A stretch of DNA of 64,000 nt from Spirochaeta isovalerica. Its GTDB lineage: Bacteria > Spirochaetota > Spirochaetia > DSM-2461. How positions within the stretch are numbered: the first letter of the stretch is position 1; each line of letters opens with the position of its first letter. Below are positions 35,674 through 44,940 of the stretch, in pieces. The stretch covers positions 62,001-126,000 of the forward strand of contig NZ_JACHGJ010000001.1 in NCBI RefSeq assembly GCF_014207565.1, given 5' to 3'. The notes beneath the pieces are model-generated. The model was not told where the DNA came from. It ran no database searches and saw only the letters and a program-made list of their open reading frames with translations. A program made the position numbers and the translations under genes.

Positions 35674-35724
35674 TTTCATCCGTAAAATATATTCTCTTCA
35701 TTTATTACAATTTTACACTGTTGG

Positions 35725-35760
35725 TCACCCCTCTGACGTTGTCGAGGGGTGATTCTTTTT
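35725..35760 (+). terminator. Rho-independent terminator
   Basis: TCACCCCTC (35725-35733) pairs with GAGGGGTGA (35744-35752) over 9 bases with a 10-base loop, followed by a T-rich tract to 35760. It ends the Gate-protein gene. Confidence 0.85.
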
Positions 35761-35793
35761 GCAGAATAACAGTTTTCAGTTTAAATTATAAAG

Positions 35794-36756
35794 ATGAAGA
35801 AGATACTCAAGAGATTTGTTCTGATTTTACTCACTTTAATCAGTATCTCAGTGATTTACACCTACGGATACAGGGCTGTTTTTACCATACTCTCAAACCG
35901 GGCCGTCGCAGGGGAAAGCCAGATTGACTTTGCCGGAACTGGCCGGGGAATCTCGTGGATCAATGAATCGGCATCACAAACGCTTTTTTTTATCCCCTCT
36001 TCTCAGGAATCGGCCGTGGAGGAGCTGTACGGCTCATGGCTGCGCGAATTGCATACGGCTCAGGGAGTCAATATTATCGTTCCCCCATTTAATGGAGCTG
36101 TTAATTCTCCGTCTCTGGACAATCAGTCTGTCAATCCTCAATCCCGGAGTAATCAGATCCTCTACTCTTTTAATCTTTACAGCGGCATGGTCGGCAAAAA
36201 ACACGATATAACTGTCATGTCAACTGGTGACGGTTCCCTGCAGGCGCTGGCACTGGCCGCTTCAGGCGCCGCCGTCGATAAGTATATGCTCCTATCTCCT
36301 GTACACGGCGACAGAACAAACCGCGGGACCGGCTTTTTTCAGAAGATCGCTTCTTTGCCTTTTCTTTATTATCTGCTGCCCTGGCTGCCTGACAGTTTTG
36401 GAAAAAACAGAATCGGCCCTTATGATATTCTCAATGATGAACTCAGCGAATCTTTTTCCCAACGGGAAGGGGTATTCTATCCCCGTTATATTAATAACAG
36501 GTCGCTATCTGCAATAGACCGGGCAGCAGGAAAAAGCATGGAGGATATTGATAAGATAGATCCGAATCGCTTTTTTATCATTTACGGAGACGATGACCTT
36601 TCCTATTCGCTTGAAGGGTTCGAAAGAATGGGAGATGCACTGAAATCGGGAGGAAGCGAAGTGACTATCATGCGCATATCATCCTCCGGCAGAATGCTTC
36701 TTTTCGATAATGGAAAAGGCCGGATTCTCGATCTGATTTCCATTCTTCTTCAATAG
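35794..36756 (+). CDS. Membrane-anchored alpha/beta-hydrolase-like protein, active site lost
   Basis: A 320-residue protein with an N-terminal anchor or signal (residues 8-24). The body looks like an alpha/beta-hydrolase (TLFFIPSS, NIIVPPFNGAV, DKYMLLSPVHG, RFFIIYGDDD). At the nucleophile elbow, however, it reads MSTGDGSLQAL, where G-x-S-x-G is expected, so the serine is absent. Near the C-terminus SSGRMLLFDNG stands where the catalytic His would be. Only the Asp-containing strand looks conserved. It may be a non-catalytic relative or use an unexpected chemistry. The ATG at 35794 has a weak ribosome site. It lies between a terminator and glnS. Confidence 0.65.
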   Translation: MKKILKRFVLILLTLISISVIYTYGYRAVFTILSNRAVAGESQIDFAGTGRGISWINESASQTLFFIPSSQESAVEELYGSWLRELHTAQGVNIIVPPFNGAVNSPSLDNQSVNPQSRSNQILYSFNLYSGMVGKKHDITVMSTGDGSLQALALAASGAAVDKYMLLSPVHGDRTNRGTGFFQKIASLPFLYYLLPWLPDSFGKNRIGPYDILNDELSESFSQREGVFYPRYINNRSLSAIDRAAGKSMEDIDKIDPNRFFIIYGDDDLSYSLEGFERMGDALKSGGSEVTIMRISSSGRMLLFDNGKGRILDLISILLQ

Positions 36757-36826
36757 GAGACCGCTTCCACAGGTATATCTTTTATGCTAGTATGACTCCA
36801 TTCATAGAACAACGATTGGAGTTAGT

Positions 36827-38545
36827 ATGGGAAAGGAAAACATAGTAATCGCAGATGAAAACGAAAAAGGGAAAAAAGGCCCCGATTTTATCAGGCAGAT
36901 CATAAACCACGATCTGGAAACCGGTAAGAACGGAACAAGTGTACATACCAGGTTTCCACCGGAACCGAACGGTTATCTTCATATCGGCCACGCCAAATCC
37001 ATCTGCCTCAATTTCGGAATCGCCGAAGACTACGAAGGGGGTAAATATAATCTCCGCTTTGACGATACCAATCCTGAAAAAGAGGAAACTGAATATGTCA
37101 AATCCATAATCAGGGATATTGAATGGCTTGGTTTCGATCTTACAGACAGAATCTTTTACGCTTCCGATTACTTTGAACAATTCTATGAATACGCTCTCCA
37201 ACTGGTTAAAGCCGGCAAGGCTTATGTAGACAGCCTCAGCGCTGAAGAAATCCGTGAATACAGAGGAACGCCTACAACTCCTGGAAAGAACTCTCCTTAC
37301 AGAGACAGATCTGTTGAAGAGAATCTCGAAATGCTCGAGAACATGAAAAACGGAAAATACAAAGACGGCGAGCATATCCTCCGCGCTAAAATCGATATGT
37401 CTCATGTCAATATGAATATGCGCGATCCCGCTATTTACAGGATCAAGAATGCAACTCATCACAGAACCGGAGACAAATGGCATATCTATCCCATGTACGA
37501 TTTCGCACACGGTTATGAGGATGCCATCGAAGGGATTACCCATTCGATCTGTACGCTCGAGTTTGAAAATCACAGACCGCTCTATGACTGGTTCCTCGAT
37601 AATGTAACGGCACCCTGTCATCCTCAGCAGATAGAGTTCGCACGCTTGAACCTGACAAACACAGTAATGAGCAAACGATATCTTCTGGAATTGGTTACTT
37701 CCGGTCTTGTCGACGGTTGGGATGATCCGAGAATGCCGACGATTTCGGGATTGAGGAGAAAAGGCGTCACACCTTCCGCCTTAAAAAGATTTGCCAGAGA
37801 AATCGGTGTTTCTAAAGTTAACAGTTTAATCGATATGAACTTCTTTGATTTCATAATCCGGGAGGAATTGAATGAAACCGCTGACCGCGTCATGGCGGTC
37901 CTCGATCCTCTGAAGGTGGTCATTACCAATTACGACGAAGGAAAATCGGAGCTTGTCGATGCGGAGAACAATCCTCAGGCGGAAGATGCGGGAAACCGTC
38001 AGATTCCTTTCTCCAGGGAAATCTATATCGAACGAGATGACTTTATGGAAGAACCTCCTAAAAAATTCTTCAGACTAGCTCCGGGGAAGGAAGTCCGGCT
38101 GAAACATGCATACTTCATAACATGTAATGATGTTATCAAAGACAAAGAGGGAAATATCACAGAATTGCATTGTACTTATGACCCCGAAACCAAAGGTGGA
38201 AATGCTCCTGACGGTAGAAAGGTGAAGGGAACGCTTCACTGGGTATCGGCTGAACATGCCGTAGATGCGGAAGTGCGTCTTTACGAACCTCTTTTCACTC
38301 TGGAGGATATGTCAGATATGGAGGAAGGGAAGGTGTATAAAGATTACCTGAATCCCGCTTCTCTGGTAATTCTGGAAAACTGTAAAGTGGAACCTTCCCT
38401 TGCAGATGCTGTTCCTGGTAATCCTTATCAGTTCCTGAGAAAAGGGTATTTCAGCGCTGATTCCAGGTATCACACCAGTGAAAAACCTGTTTTCAACAGG
38501 GTCGTGGCGTTAAAGGATTCCTGGGCCAAAATTCAGAAAAAATAA
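36827..38545 (+). CDS. glnS: Glutaminyl-tRNA synthetase
   Basis: A 572-residue GlnRS. The N-terminal catalytic domain has [16 protein letters not shown] (HIGH) and [13 protein letters not shown] (KMSKS variant VMSKR), which distinguish it from GluRS. The C-terminal beta-barrel anticodon-binding domains are complete ([33 protein letters not shown]). GGAG precedes the ATG at 36827. Many bacteria, including Treponema, make Gln-tRNA by GatCAB amidation instead, so a GlnRS here probably reflects past transfer. A terminator follows between it and the convergent psuG. Confidence 0.95.
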   Translation: MGKENIVIADENEKGKKGPDFIRQIINHDLETGKNGTSVHTRFPPEPNGYLHIGHAKSICLNFGIAEDYEGGKYNLRFDDTNPEKEETEYVKSIIRDIEWLGFDLTDRIFYASDYFEQFYEYALQLVKAGKAYVDSLSAEEIREYRGTPTTPGKNSPYRDRSVEENLEMLENMKNGKYKDGEHILRAKIDMSHVNMNMRDPAIYRIKNATHHRTGDKWHIYPMYDFAHGYEDAIEGITHSICTLEFENHRPLYDWFLDNVTAPCHPQQIEFARLNLTNTVMSKRYLLELVTSGLVDGWDDPRMPTISGLRRKGVTPSALKRFAREIGVSKVNSLIDMNFFDFIIREELNETADRVMAVLDPLKVVITNYDEGKSELVDAENNPQAEDAGNRQIPFSREIYIERDDFMEEPPKKFFRLAPGKEVRLKHAYFITCNDVIKDKEGNITELHCTYDPETKGGNAPDGRKVKGTLHWVSAEHAVDAEVRLYEPLFTLEDMSDMEEGKVYKDYLNPASLVILENCKVEPSLADAVPGNPYQFLRKGYFSADSRYHTSEKPVFNRVVALKDSWAKIQKK

Positions 38546-38585
38546 AGATGCCCGGATATCAAATCTTTCGGGTGTAGACAAAATG

Positions 38586-38610
38586 AAGGGGTTCGAAAGA
38601 ACCCCTTTTT
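38586..38610 (+). terminator. Terminator between glnS and psuG
   Basis: AAGGGGTTC (38586-38594), GAAA tetraloop, GAACCCCTT (38599-38607), then T residues. It lies between convergent genes and mainly serves glnS; the minus-strand side has fewer T residues. Confidence 0.85.
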
Positions 38611-38627
38611 CAGGAACAGATAAATGC

Positions 38628-39539
38628 TTATTTGTAGTAAGCTACTGCCGTTTTTGCTGCCAGTACCGCATTATTAAGTACTAGTTCGATATTGGATGCC
38701 AGACTGTCCCCGCCTGTCAGTTCGGAAACTCTGGCCAGTAGAAACGGGGTGGATTCCTTGCCCTTGATACCTTTCTGTGAGAGCTCCTGAAGCGCCTGCT
38801 CAATAGCCCTGCTGATGACAGCTTCATCCATAGCGAATTTATCGGGAATGGGATTGGCGATAACAGCTCCCCCTTTCAGACCCAGATCCCATTTTGATTT
38901 AAGGGCCGAAGCAATCAGGTCCGGTGTGTCCAGACGATAATCTACGGAAAATCCGCTTCCGGGAGTATAAAAAGCCGGCATTTCATCGGTTCCGTACCCG
39001 ATGACGGGAACGCCGTGAGTTTCCAGATATTCCAGAGTCAGTCCTATATCGAGAATCGATTTGGCGCCGGCACAAAAAACGGCAACGTCAGTCTGCGCGA
39101 GTTCTTCCAGATCTGCTGAAATATCAAAAGTTTTTTCAGCACCTCTGTGAACGCCGCCGATGCCTCCGGTAGCAAAAAATCCTATACCGGCCATCGAAGC
39201 GACAATCATTGTCGAAGCGACTGTCGTAGCACCGTCTTTTCCTGTTGAAACTATAAATGGAATATCCCTGCGGCTGACTTTTGTCACGGCGGTACCCGCT
39301 TTGCCGAGATAATCGAGCTGATCCACTGTCAAACCGGCTTTCAACCGTCCGCCGAGAATGGCAATGGTCGCGGGAACGGCGCCTTCCTTCCTGACAGTAT
39401 CTTCAACTCTTTTCGCCGTTTCCACATTCTGCGGATATGGCATGCCGTGGGATATGATAGTCGACTCCAGTGCCACCACAGGTTTTCCAGACCGAAGGGC
39501 TTCTTTCACTTCATCATTCACATCCAGATATTTATTCAT
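38628..39539 (-). CDS. psuG: Pseudouridine-5'-phosphate glycosidase
   Basis: A 303-residue PsuG, which splits pseudouridine 5'-phosphate into uracil and ribose 5-phosphate. [19 protein letters not shown], the Lys-containing [33 protein letters not shown] and [17 protein letters not shown] are characteristic. It overlaps the psuK stop by 8 bases (ATGAATAA), so it is translated from the same transcript. Together the two genes salvage pseudouridine from RNA turnover. Confidence 0.95.
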   Translation of the reverse strand: MNKYLDVNDEVKEALRSGKPVVALESTIISHGMPYPQNVETAKRVEDTVRKEGAVPATIAILGGRLKAGLTVDQLDYLGKAGTAVTKVSRRDIPFIVSTGKDGATTVASTMIVASMAGIGFFATGGIGGVHRGAEKTFDISADLEELAQTDVAVFCAGAKSILDIGLTLEYLETHGVPVIGYGTDEMPAFYTPGSGFSVDYRLDTPDLIASALKSKWDLGLKGGAVIANPIPDKFAMDEAVISRAIEQALQELSQKGIKGKESTPFLLARVSELTGGDSLASNIELVLNNAVLAAKTAVAYYK

Positions 39540-40629
39540 TGAATCCTTCCTTAATCATCATTTCTATTTTTTCAGCTGTTATATCTTTGTTTATGGTATC
39601 CCGGCTCAGAATTGTCAGTTGTGAAGCTGCAGATGCGAAGGCCAGGGTTTTGTCGATGGAAAAATCATTTAAATAGGCATGAGCCAATGCTGCAGTGAAT
39701 GCATCTCCCGCTCCGGTAGTATTAACCGGTTCGATGTACTCTCTCTTAAAAATTCTGGATGTTGCGGAATCCTTATAGAGAATGCCGTCAATTCCCAGGG
39801 AAAGATAAACTCTTTTCAGCCCGGAAAGGAGAAGCTTATCTGCTATCTCTTCAGGAGATGAGCCGGATTTCAGTGACAGAGCGCTGAGAACCTCAGCTTC
39901 CAGTATATTGGGTTTTATGGTATGGATGTATCTGAGAAGATCGGTGACCTTTCCGGCTTTGGCTGTTGAGACCGTATCGACGAAAATATCTTTGACACTT
40001 CCATAGTTTTCTGCCAGATATTTCAGAACCGGCTCGGATAGATTCGCATCCAGAATCAGGAGAGACGCCCCGTTGATGATGCTCTTTTTGCTCTCAAGAT
40101 AATCTCTGTTGAGTTCATCTATAAGCTGCATATCCGATACGGCTGAAATCATATCTCCTTCGCCATCGAGGATTGAAAGATACACGGATGTACCGAAACG
40201 GGAACTCGTTTTTATATGATTCGTATCTATACCGGCATTTCTGCACGAATCAAGAAGTTTTTCTCCGTATAAATCATCTCCCAGAACAGTCAGGAGCTTA
40301 ACGCGGGATCCCATCCTGGCGAGATTTTCTGCAATATTACGGCCCACACCGCCGGGGGATAGAGTTACGGTTCCGGGATTGGAATCGCGTTCGATCAGAG
40401 ACGCCAGAGGCGTTCCGAGAATATCTATATTGGATCCTCCGATTACGACGGCATAAGGCTCTTCATTGAGAATATAACCTTTTCCTGCAATATATCCCTT
40501 GGAGATGAGATTCATTATATGACCGGCCGCGGCCGAACGGCTTATGCCGAGTTTTTCGGCACATTCCAGCTGACTGATCATGGGGTTGGCTCGGATCAGT
40601 TCCAGTATTTCCTTTTCCCGCTTAGTCAT
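39532..40629 (-). CDS. psuK: Pseudouridine kinase (PfkB family) with N-terminal HTH
   Basis: Residues 1-55 form a winged helix-turn-helix ([22 protein letters not shown]) and residues 60-365 a PfkB-type ribokinase domain ([50 protein letters not shown]). Paired with psuG, it is read as pseudouridine kinase. The HTH suggests that the enzyme may bind its own operator. The ATG at 40629 is preferred to 40644. Its ribosome site (TTGGAG) lies in a perfect 12-base inverted repeat (40636-40680). Confidence 0.9.
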   Translation of the reverse strand: MTKREKEILELIRANPMISQLECAEKLGISRSAAAGHIMNLISKGYIAGKGYILNEEPYAVVIGGSNIDILGTPLASLIERDSNPGTVTLSPGGVGRNIAENLARMGSRVKLLTVLGDDLYGEKLLDSCRNAGIDTNHIKTSSRFGTSVYLSILDGEGDMISAVSDMQLIDELNRDYLESKKSIINGASLLILDANLSEPVLKYLAENYGSVKDIFVDTVSTAKAGKVTDLLRYIHTIKPNILEAEVLSALSLKSGSSPEEIADKLLLSGLKRVYLSLGIDGILYKDSATSRIFKREYIEPVNTTGAGDAFTAALAHAYLNDFSIDKTLAFASAASQLTILSRDTINKDITAEKIEMMIKEGFNE

Positions 40630-40635
40630 AAATAA

Positions 40636-40680
40636 AAACTCCAAACAATTGTTTGATTAACTAACATATGTTTGGAGTTT
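40636..40680 (-). promoter_or_regulatory. psuK-psuG leader: nested palindromes over the ribosome site
   Basis: Arms AAACTCCAAACA (40636-40647) and TGTTTGGAGTTT (40669-40680) are perfectly complementary; in minus-strand RNA the psuK Shine-Dalgarno is in one arm. Within and beside them lie a 14-base palindrome CAAACAATTGTTTG (40642-40655) and AACATATGTT (40663-40672). These could be DNA operators (for the kinase's own HTH or another regulator) or an RNA switch. Confidence 0.6.
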
Positions 40681-40760
40681 ATTATCTTTCGCCTTTTACT
40701 GCAAGAAAAAAGTGATTTCTATTTTCCGGAAATGAACGAAATCATGAAGCCCTTAATGCT

Positions 40761-41948
40761 TTAAATGACTTTAAGCTCTTTTCCTATTTTGATAAAGGCT
40801 GCTACTGCTTTGTCCAGATCTTCTATGCTGTGAGCTGCCGAAATCTGAGTTCTGATTCGGGCTTTTCCTCTGGGCACGACTGGAAAAGCAAACCCGATAA
40901 CGTAAATTCCTTCGTCCAGAAGCTTATCAGCCATTTTCAGAGCAAGAGGTTCATCATAGAGCATAACGGGAATGATCGCCGTATCCCCCGGTACTATATC
41001 AAAACCGGCGTCTATCATTTTTTGCTTGAAATAGGCTGCATTGGATCGTGTTTTTTCTGCCAATGCGTTTGATTCGCTCAGTATCTCAATAACTTTCGAT
41101 GTTGCACCGACAATAGCCGGAGCGAGGGTATTGGAAAAGAGATAAGGTCTCGATTTCTGCCGGAGCATTTCAATGATCTCTTTCCGTCCGGAAGTACAAC
41201 CGCCGTTTCCGCCTCCCATGGCTTTGCCGAAGGTTGTTGTGATAATATCAACACGTCCGGTTACGCCGCAGTGTTCCGCGGTTCCCCGTCCGTTTTCTCC
41301 GATATAACCAGTCGCATGGGAATCATCGACCATGACAAGAGAATCGTATTTCTCGGCTAAATCGCAAATCTCGTCCAGTTTGGCTATATCTCCATCCATG
41401 GAGAAAACGCCATCGGTAACGATAATACGGTAACGGGCGGCGGAAGCTTCCTTGAGTGCTTTTTCAAGGTCTTCCATATTGGAATGTTTATACCGGAATC
41501 GCTGTGCTTTGCAGAGCCTGACTCCATCTATTATGGAGGCATGATTGAGTTCATCGGAAATAATGGCATCTTTCTCTGTAAGCAGCGGTTCAAAGACTCC
41601 GCCGTTGGCATCAAAGGCGGCGCAATAGAGAATCGTGTCCTCTGTCCCTAGAAATTCTGAAACCTGCTTTTCCAGGTTTTTATGAATGTCCTGTGTTCCG
41701 CAGATAAAGCGTACGGAAGAGAGGCCGTATCCCCGATCGTTCATGACATCCTGCGCTGCTTTCACGACCTGTTTGTTTCCTGCGAGCCCCAGATAATTAT
41801 TTGAACAGAAATTGAGTACCTTTGCACCCGAGGATACTGAAATTTCTCCTCCCTGCGCTGAGGTAAGGATTCTTTCATTTTTATAAAGACCCTGTTCCTT
41901 TAATTCTATAAATGATTTCTGAAGATCGTCTTTCATTTTTCCGAACAT
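40761..41948 (-). CDS. kbl: Glycine C-acetyltransferase (2-amino-3-ketobutyrate CoA ligase)
   Basis: A 395-residue alpha-oxoamine synthase. LNFCSNNYLGLAG, the DDSHATGYIGENGRGT cofactor strand and the PLP-lysine TTTFGKAMGGGNGG match Kbl closely, more than BioF or HemA. It cleaves 2-amino-3-ketobutyrate with CoA to glycine and acetyl-CoA in threonine breakdown. The frame extends to 42023, but AGAGGAAA just upstream marks the ATG at 41948. The usual partner, threonine dehydrogenase (tdh), is not in this window, so the substrate could differ. Confidence 0.93.
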   Translation of the reverse strand: MFGKMKDDLQKSFIELKEQGLYKNERILTSAQGGEISVSSGAKVLNFCSNNYLGLAGNKQVVKAAQDVMNDRGYGLSSVRFICGTQDIHKNLEKQVSEFLGTEDTILYCAAFDANGGVFEPLLTEKDAIISDELNHASIIDGVRLCKAQRFRYKHSNMEDLEKALKEASAARYRIIVTDGVFSMDGDIAKLDEICDLAEKYDSLVMVDDSHATGYIGENGRGTAEHCGVTGRVDIITTTFGKAMGGGNGGCTSGRKEIIEMLRQKSRPYLFSNTLAPAIVGATSKVIEILSESNALAEKTRSNAAYFKQKMIDAGFDIVPGDTAIIPVMLYDEPLALKMADKLLDEGIYVIGFAFPVVPRGKARIRTQISAAHSIEDLDKAVAAFIKIGKELKVI

Positions 41949-42022
41949 ACTGGTTTCCTCTAATTGTATTTTTCTATATTTTATTATGTAGGTAATATTA
42001 ACATGGAAAGAGGAGATCTCCA

Positions 42023-42277
42023 ATGGAGTTTGTAAAAGAGGAGCTTGAATCCCGATATCTGGATTTGAATGAAGAAAACAGGCTCAAGCTCTGGCAGAGG
42101 TTTGCTTCTTTTTTGAATGATTATGAATTGAAGATATGCATGAATGAGGTTAAAAAAGGTAATAGAGACCTTTTCGCCATTCATTTCACCAATGGCTATA
42201 TACAGAAATATCAGATTTATTTTAATCAGGTATTGGGAAGTCTCGAAGAGGAGGAAGATTATGGAAGGAACAGTTGA
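42023..42277 (+). CDS. Small charged hypothetical protein
   Basis: An 84-residue soluble protein, rich in Glu, Lys and aromatic residues (EENRLKLWQRFASFLNDYELK), with no recognised domain. AGAGGAG precedes the ATG at 42023. It overlaps the HdeD-like gene by 17 bases, implying translational coupling and possibly a shared function. No similarity can be claimed. Confidence 0.6.
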   Translation: MEFVKEELESRYLDLNEENRLKLWQRFASFLNDYELKICMNEVKKGNRDLFAIHFTNGYIQKYQIYFNQVLGSLEEEEDYGRNS

Positions 42278-42812
42278 AGACCAGGATCCATATGAACAGA
42301 TATTGGGAAAATCGTGGAAAATTCTGCTTATACGGGGAATTTTTATAAGTCTCGTAGGCACGGTTTTATTGATTAAACCCACATCGGGCCTCGCATTCAC
42401 AGCTGTAATCTTTTCTCTGTTTATCGCACTGGACGGGATTACCCAGCTGGTGGTGGGATTCAGAATGAATACAGTTAATGAACTGTGGTGGGGGTCGGTT
42501 CTCAAAGGTACAATTGAAGTTATCCTGGCGGCTGTCATCATTTCACACCCGAAAGGATTCGGCGAACTGGGGGCTTCGGCTCTTCTTATTCTTCTGGGTA
42601 TCGTTTTCCTTGTTTCCGGAATAATCGATTATCAATTCCGCAAAGGTAAAACCGGAACATTCAGCTCTATTATACTCTTTCTACTAGGAATCCTTTTACT
42701 GGCAGCGCCGCTTTTTGCCGCCAACATAATCCTTCGGCTCATAGGCATAGCCGCATTATCAGCGGGTACAGCCAGAATCTACCGGGCTTTCCAGTACAAA
42801 CGCTTTAATTGA
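42261..42812 (+). CDS. HdeD/DUF308-family membrane protein
   Basis: A 183-residue protein of six membrane helices arranged as repeated pairs, with RGIFISLVGTVLLIKPTSGL and FSLFIALDGITQLVVGFR typical of the HdeD/DUF308 family. HdeD protects Escherichia coli at high cell density in acid, but family members elsewhere are unassigned. The ATG at 42261 has GAGGAGG upstream. An earlier in-frame start at 42144 would lie deep in the preceding gene and is rejected. The stop overlaps the convergent SpoIIE gene by 8 bases. Confidence 0.85.
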   Translation: MEGTVEDQDPYEQILGKSWKILLIRGIFISLVGTVLLIKPTSGLAFTAVIFSLFIALDGITQLVVGFRMNTVNELWWGSVLKGTIEVILAAVIISHPKGFGELGASALLILLGIVFLVSGIIDYQFRKGKTGTFSSIILFLLGILLLAAPLFAANIILRLIGIAALSAGTARIYRAFQYKRFN

Positions 42813-44937
42813 CTTTCATAAGCAACAGAGTCTGATCATCGTGCTGATCCATCCCCTCTGTGAACACTTTCAGATTCTTTCTGATTTCCTCGGTCAGACT
42901 GACGGGATCGAGTGATGCGTTGTGTCTGATTATGGATAATAACCTGTTTGTCGTGAATTCTTCTCCGACACTGTTTCTGGCTTCATTAAGACCATCGGTG
43001 AAAAGAACGAGATAATCCCCTTCCGATACCTGAAATCTTTTGTGGCCGAAGACCGTATCGGCCTCCAGTCCGAGCGGCAGACCGTCCGTATCGAATTTGA
43101 CGAATTTATCTTTTTCAGCTTTGTAGACATATAAAGGGTGGTGAGCTCCATTCGTATAGGAAACAACCTTTTTTTCCGTATCGTAAATAAACAAACCGAT
43201 AGTGGCAAAATGATCAATCCCCAGCCTGGCTGTCAGCAGATTGTTAAGCATGGTTACGACTGAACGAGCATTGTGGGTCGTCGAAGTGATAAGACGGAGA
43301 ATCGTTCTGATCATTGTCATTACTAGCGAGGCGGGTACGCCTTTTCCCGCAACGTCGCACACTGTAATCAACAGCTTGTTATCATTTAATTTAAATGCGT
43401 CATAGTAGTCTCCGCTGATACCCTTGGCCGCTTCGGAGTAAGCGTGAAGAGAAGCGCTTTTTACGACCGGAAGCTTATCGGGAAGCAGATTTTTCTGAAT
43501 ATCCGAGGCTACGTTCAATTCCTTGACCAGCTCGTGCCGGGAAAGAAGCTCCCGGTACTTGTTGAGGTTATCAAGCGCCATGGCTGAATACTCTCCATAT
43601 GATCGGAGGAAGGAAAAATCCAGGTCCGAAAAATGGTCTCCTTCCTTTGTTTTGCAAACGCCGAGAATTCCCAGAAGTCTATTCCCGACGATAAGCGGGA
43701 TCAGTACCATGGAACTTATATAGAGCTCGTCTTCCGGAAAGCTGTTAAAGGGAAGCCTGTCGTCTTCAAAGGAATCTTTGATAAAGACCGGAGTTCCCGA
43801 TGAAGCGACTTCACCGATCAGGCCCTGTCCGACATTGAAAGTAATGGACTTGAAATAGGCTATAAGGCTGTCTTTCCGGTTACTGACCTTTCGGGAAACC
43901 TGAAAAGGGGGTGGAAAGTAGCCCGATATGTTTGATACGACGAGTTTTCTCGACTCCTCCTCGACTGTAAACATGATTCCGGCTTCAGCTTTTGAACTGT
44001 CAATCGCCAGTTCTACCATGTTGTCGATGAATCCCTGCTGATTAAGGTCTACAGAGATGGAGTTGCCGATATCCCTCATAACATCCCGAAGGGAATCCAT
44101 TTTTTCCCACAGCGTATCGGTAAAAACCGTAAAATCCTGTGAGAGACTTCCGAATTCATCGCGGGATTTTATTTCAAGCCTTGCGGAGAAATCTCCTTCG
44201 GCAAGACGTGCAATATATTTCTCCATTTTTTTAATATTAAGCGTTGTCTGTCTTGAAAAGAGAGTACTGATAACAACAATCAAACCGAGAATCAAACCGA
44301 GCAATTGAATGGTTCCGACTCTGTTCTCTGCAATAAAACGATCGATCCCCGCATTGATTTCGAGCAGAACCTCATCGAAAAGCGCATTGATTTCAGTCAT
44401 GGACTGATCAATCATCATCATGTTGTTTTCCAGAACACCGAATTCTTCTTTAAGTTTTTCATTATCGATGGCTCCGCTTTTCAGCATTTCAAACAAGTCG
44501 ATGATACTTGTCATTTCCGTATCAATTTCTTTCAGATTACGGTCATTCATCAGAACATTCAGCTGGATATTGATCGGTTTGTAGTAATTATTAAAAATGG
44601 TATCCCAGCCCCTGGAAATCTGATCCAGAATGTACTTTATTTTTCCACCTAGCCTGTTTATGCCGGGGTTTTCCGTAAAACTCTTCAGTTCCTTGTAGAA
44701 CTCGCTGTATGAGTCGAGCCAGTCTTCATAGGTATTGTCTATCAGGTTGCGGTCCGAAATAAAACGGGCGCTTTTGAGAGAAAGCTCATTCTGAAGCGTC
44801 TGTATTTTCACTCCTTCCAATTCAATCCTTTTCAGGTCCATCGCTTCCTGAAACTGAGTGTAAATCAAATATGAAGCGGCTATAAAACCGAAAATGATGA
44901 GAAAACCTATAGAAAAGAGCTTATTCCGGATAGTCAT
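42805..44937 (-). CDS. Membrane sensor PP2C-type (SpoIIE) phosphatase, copy 1
   Basis: A 710-residue receptor. TM1 (residues about 8-26), an extracytoplasmic helical sensor (30-205), TM2 (~210-228), a HAMP domain (~235-285), a GAF domain (~310-460) and a C-terminal SpoIIE/RsbU-type serine phosphatase (~490-710). Metal motifs KGISGDYYDAF, TVCDVAGKGVPASLVM and YLVLFTDGLNEARN are present. Such enzymes dephosphorylate anti-anti-sigma STAS proteins, but none is encoded nearby. It begins 3 bases after a close paralogue on the same strand, so both are co-transcribed. Confidence 0.92.
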   Translation of the reverse strand: MTIRNKLFSIGFLIIFGFIAASYLIYTQFQEAMDLKRIELEGVKIQTLQNELSLKSARFISDRNLIDNTYEDWLDSYSEFYKELKSFTENPGINRLGGKIKYILDQISRGWDTIFNNYYKPINIQLNVLMNDRNLKEIDTEMTSIIDLFEMLKSGAIDNEKLKEEFGVLENNMMMIDQSMTEINALFDEVLLEINAGIDRFIAENRVGTIQLLGLILGLIVVISTLFSRQTTLNIKKMEKYIARLAEGDFSARLEIKSRDEFGSLSQDFTVFTDTLWEKMDSLRDVMRDIGNSISVDLNQQGFIDNMVELAIDSSKAEAGIMFTVEEESRKLVVSNISGYFPPPFQVSRKVSNRKDSLIAYFKSITFNVGQGLIGEVASSGTPVFIKDSFEDDRLPFNSFPEDELYISSMVLIPLIVGNRLLGILGVCKTKEGDHFSDLDFSFLRSYGEYSAMALDNLNKYRELLSRHELVKELNVASDIQKNLLPDKLPVVKSASLHAYSEAAKGISGDYYDAFKLNDNKLLITVCDVAGKGVPASLVMTMIRTILRLITSTTHNARSVVTMLNNLLTARLGIDHFATIGLFIYDTEKKVVSYTNGAHHPLYVYKAEKDKFVKFDTDGLPLGLEADTVFGHKRFQVSEGDYLVLFTDGLNEARNSVGEEFTTNRLLSIIRHNASLDPVSLTEEIRKNLKVFTEGMDQHDDQTLLLMKVN

Positions 44938-44940
44938 ATA

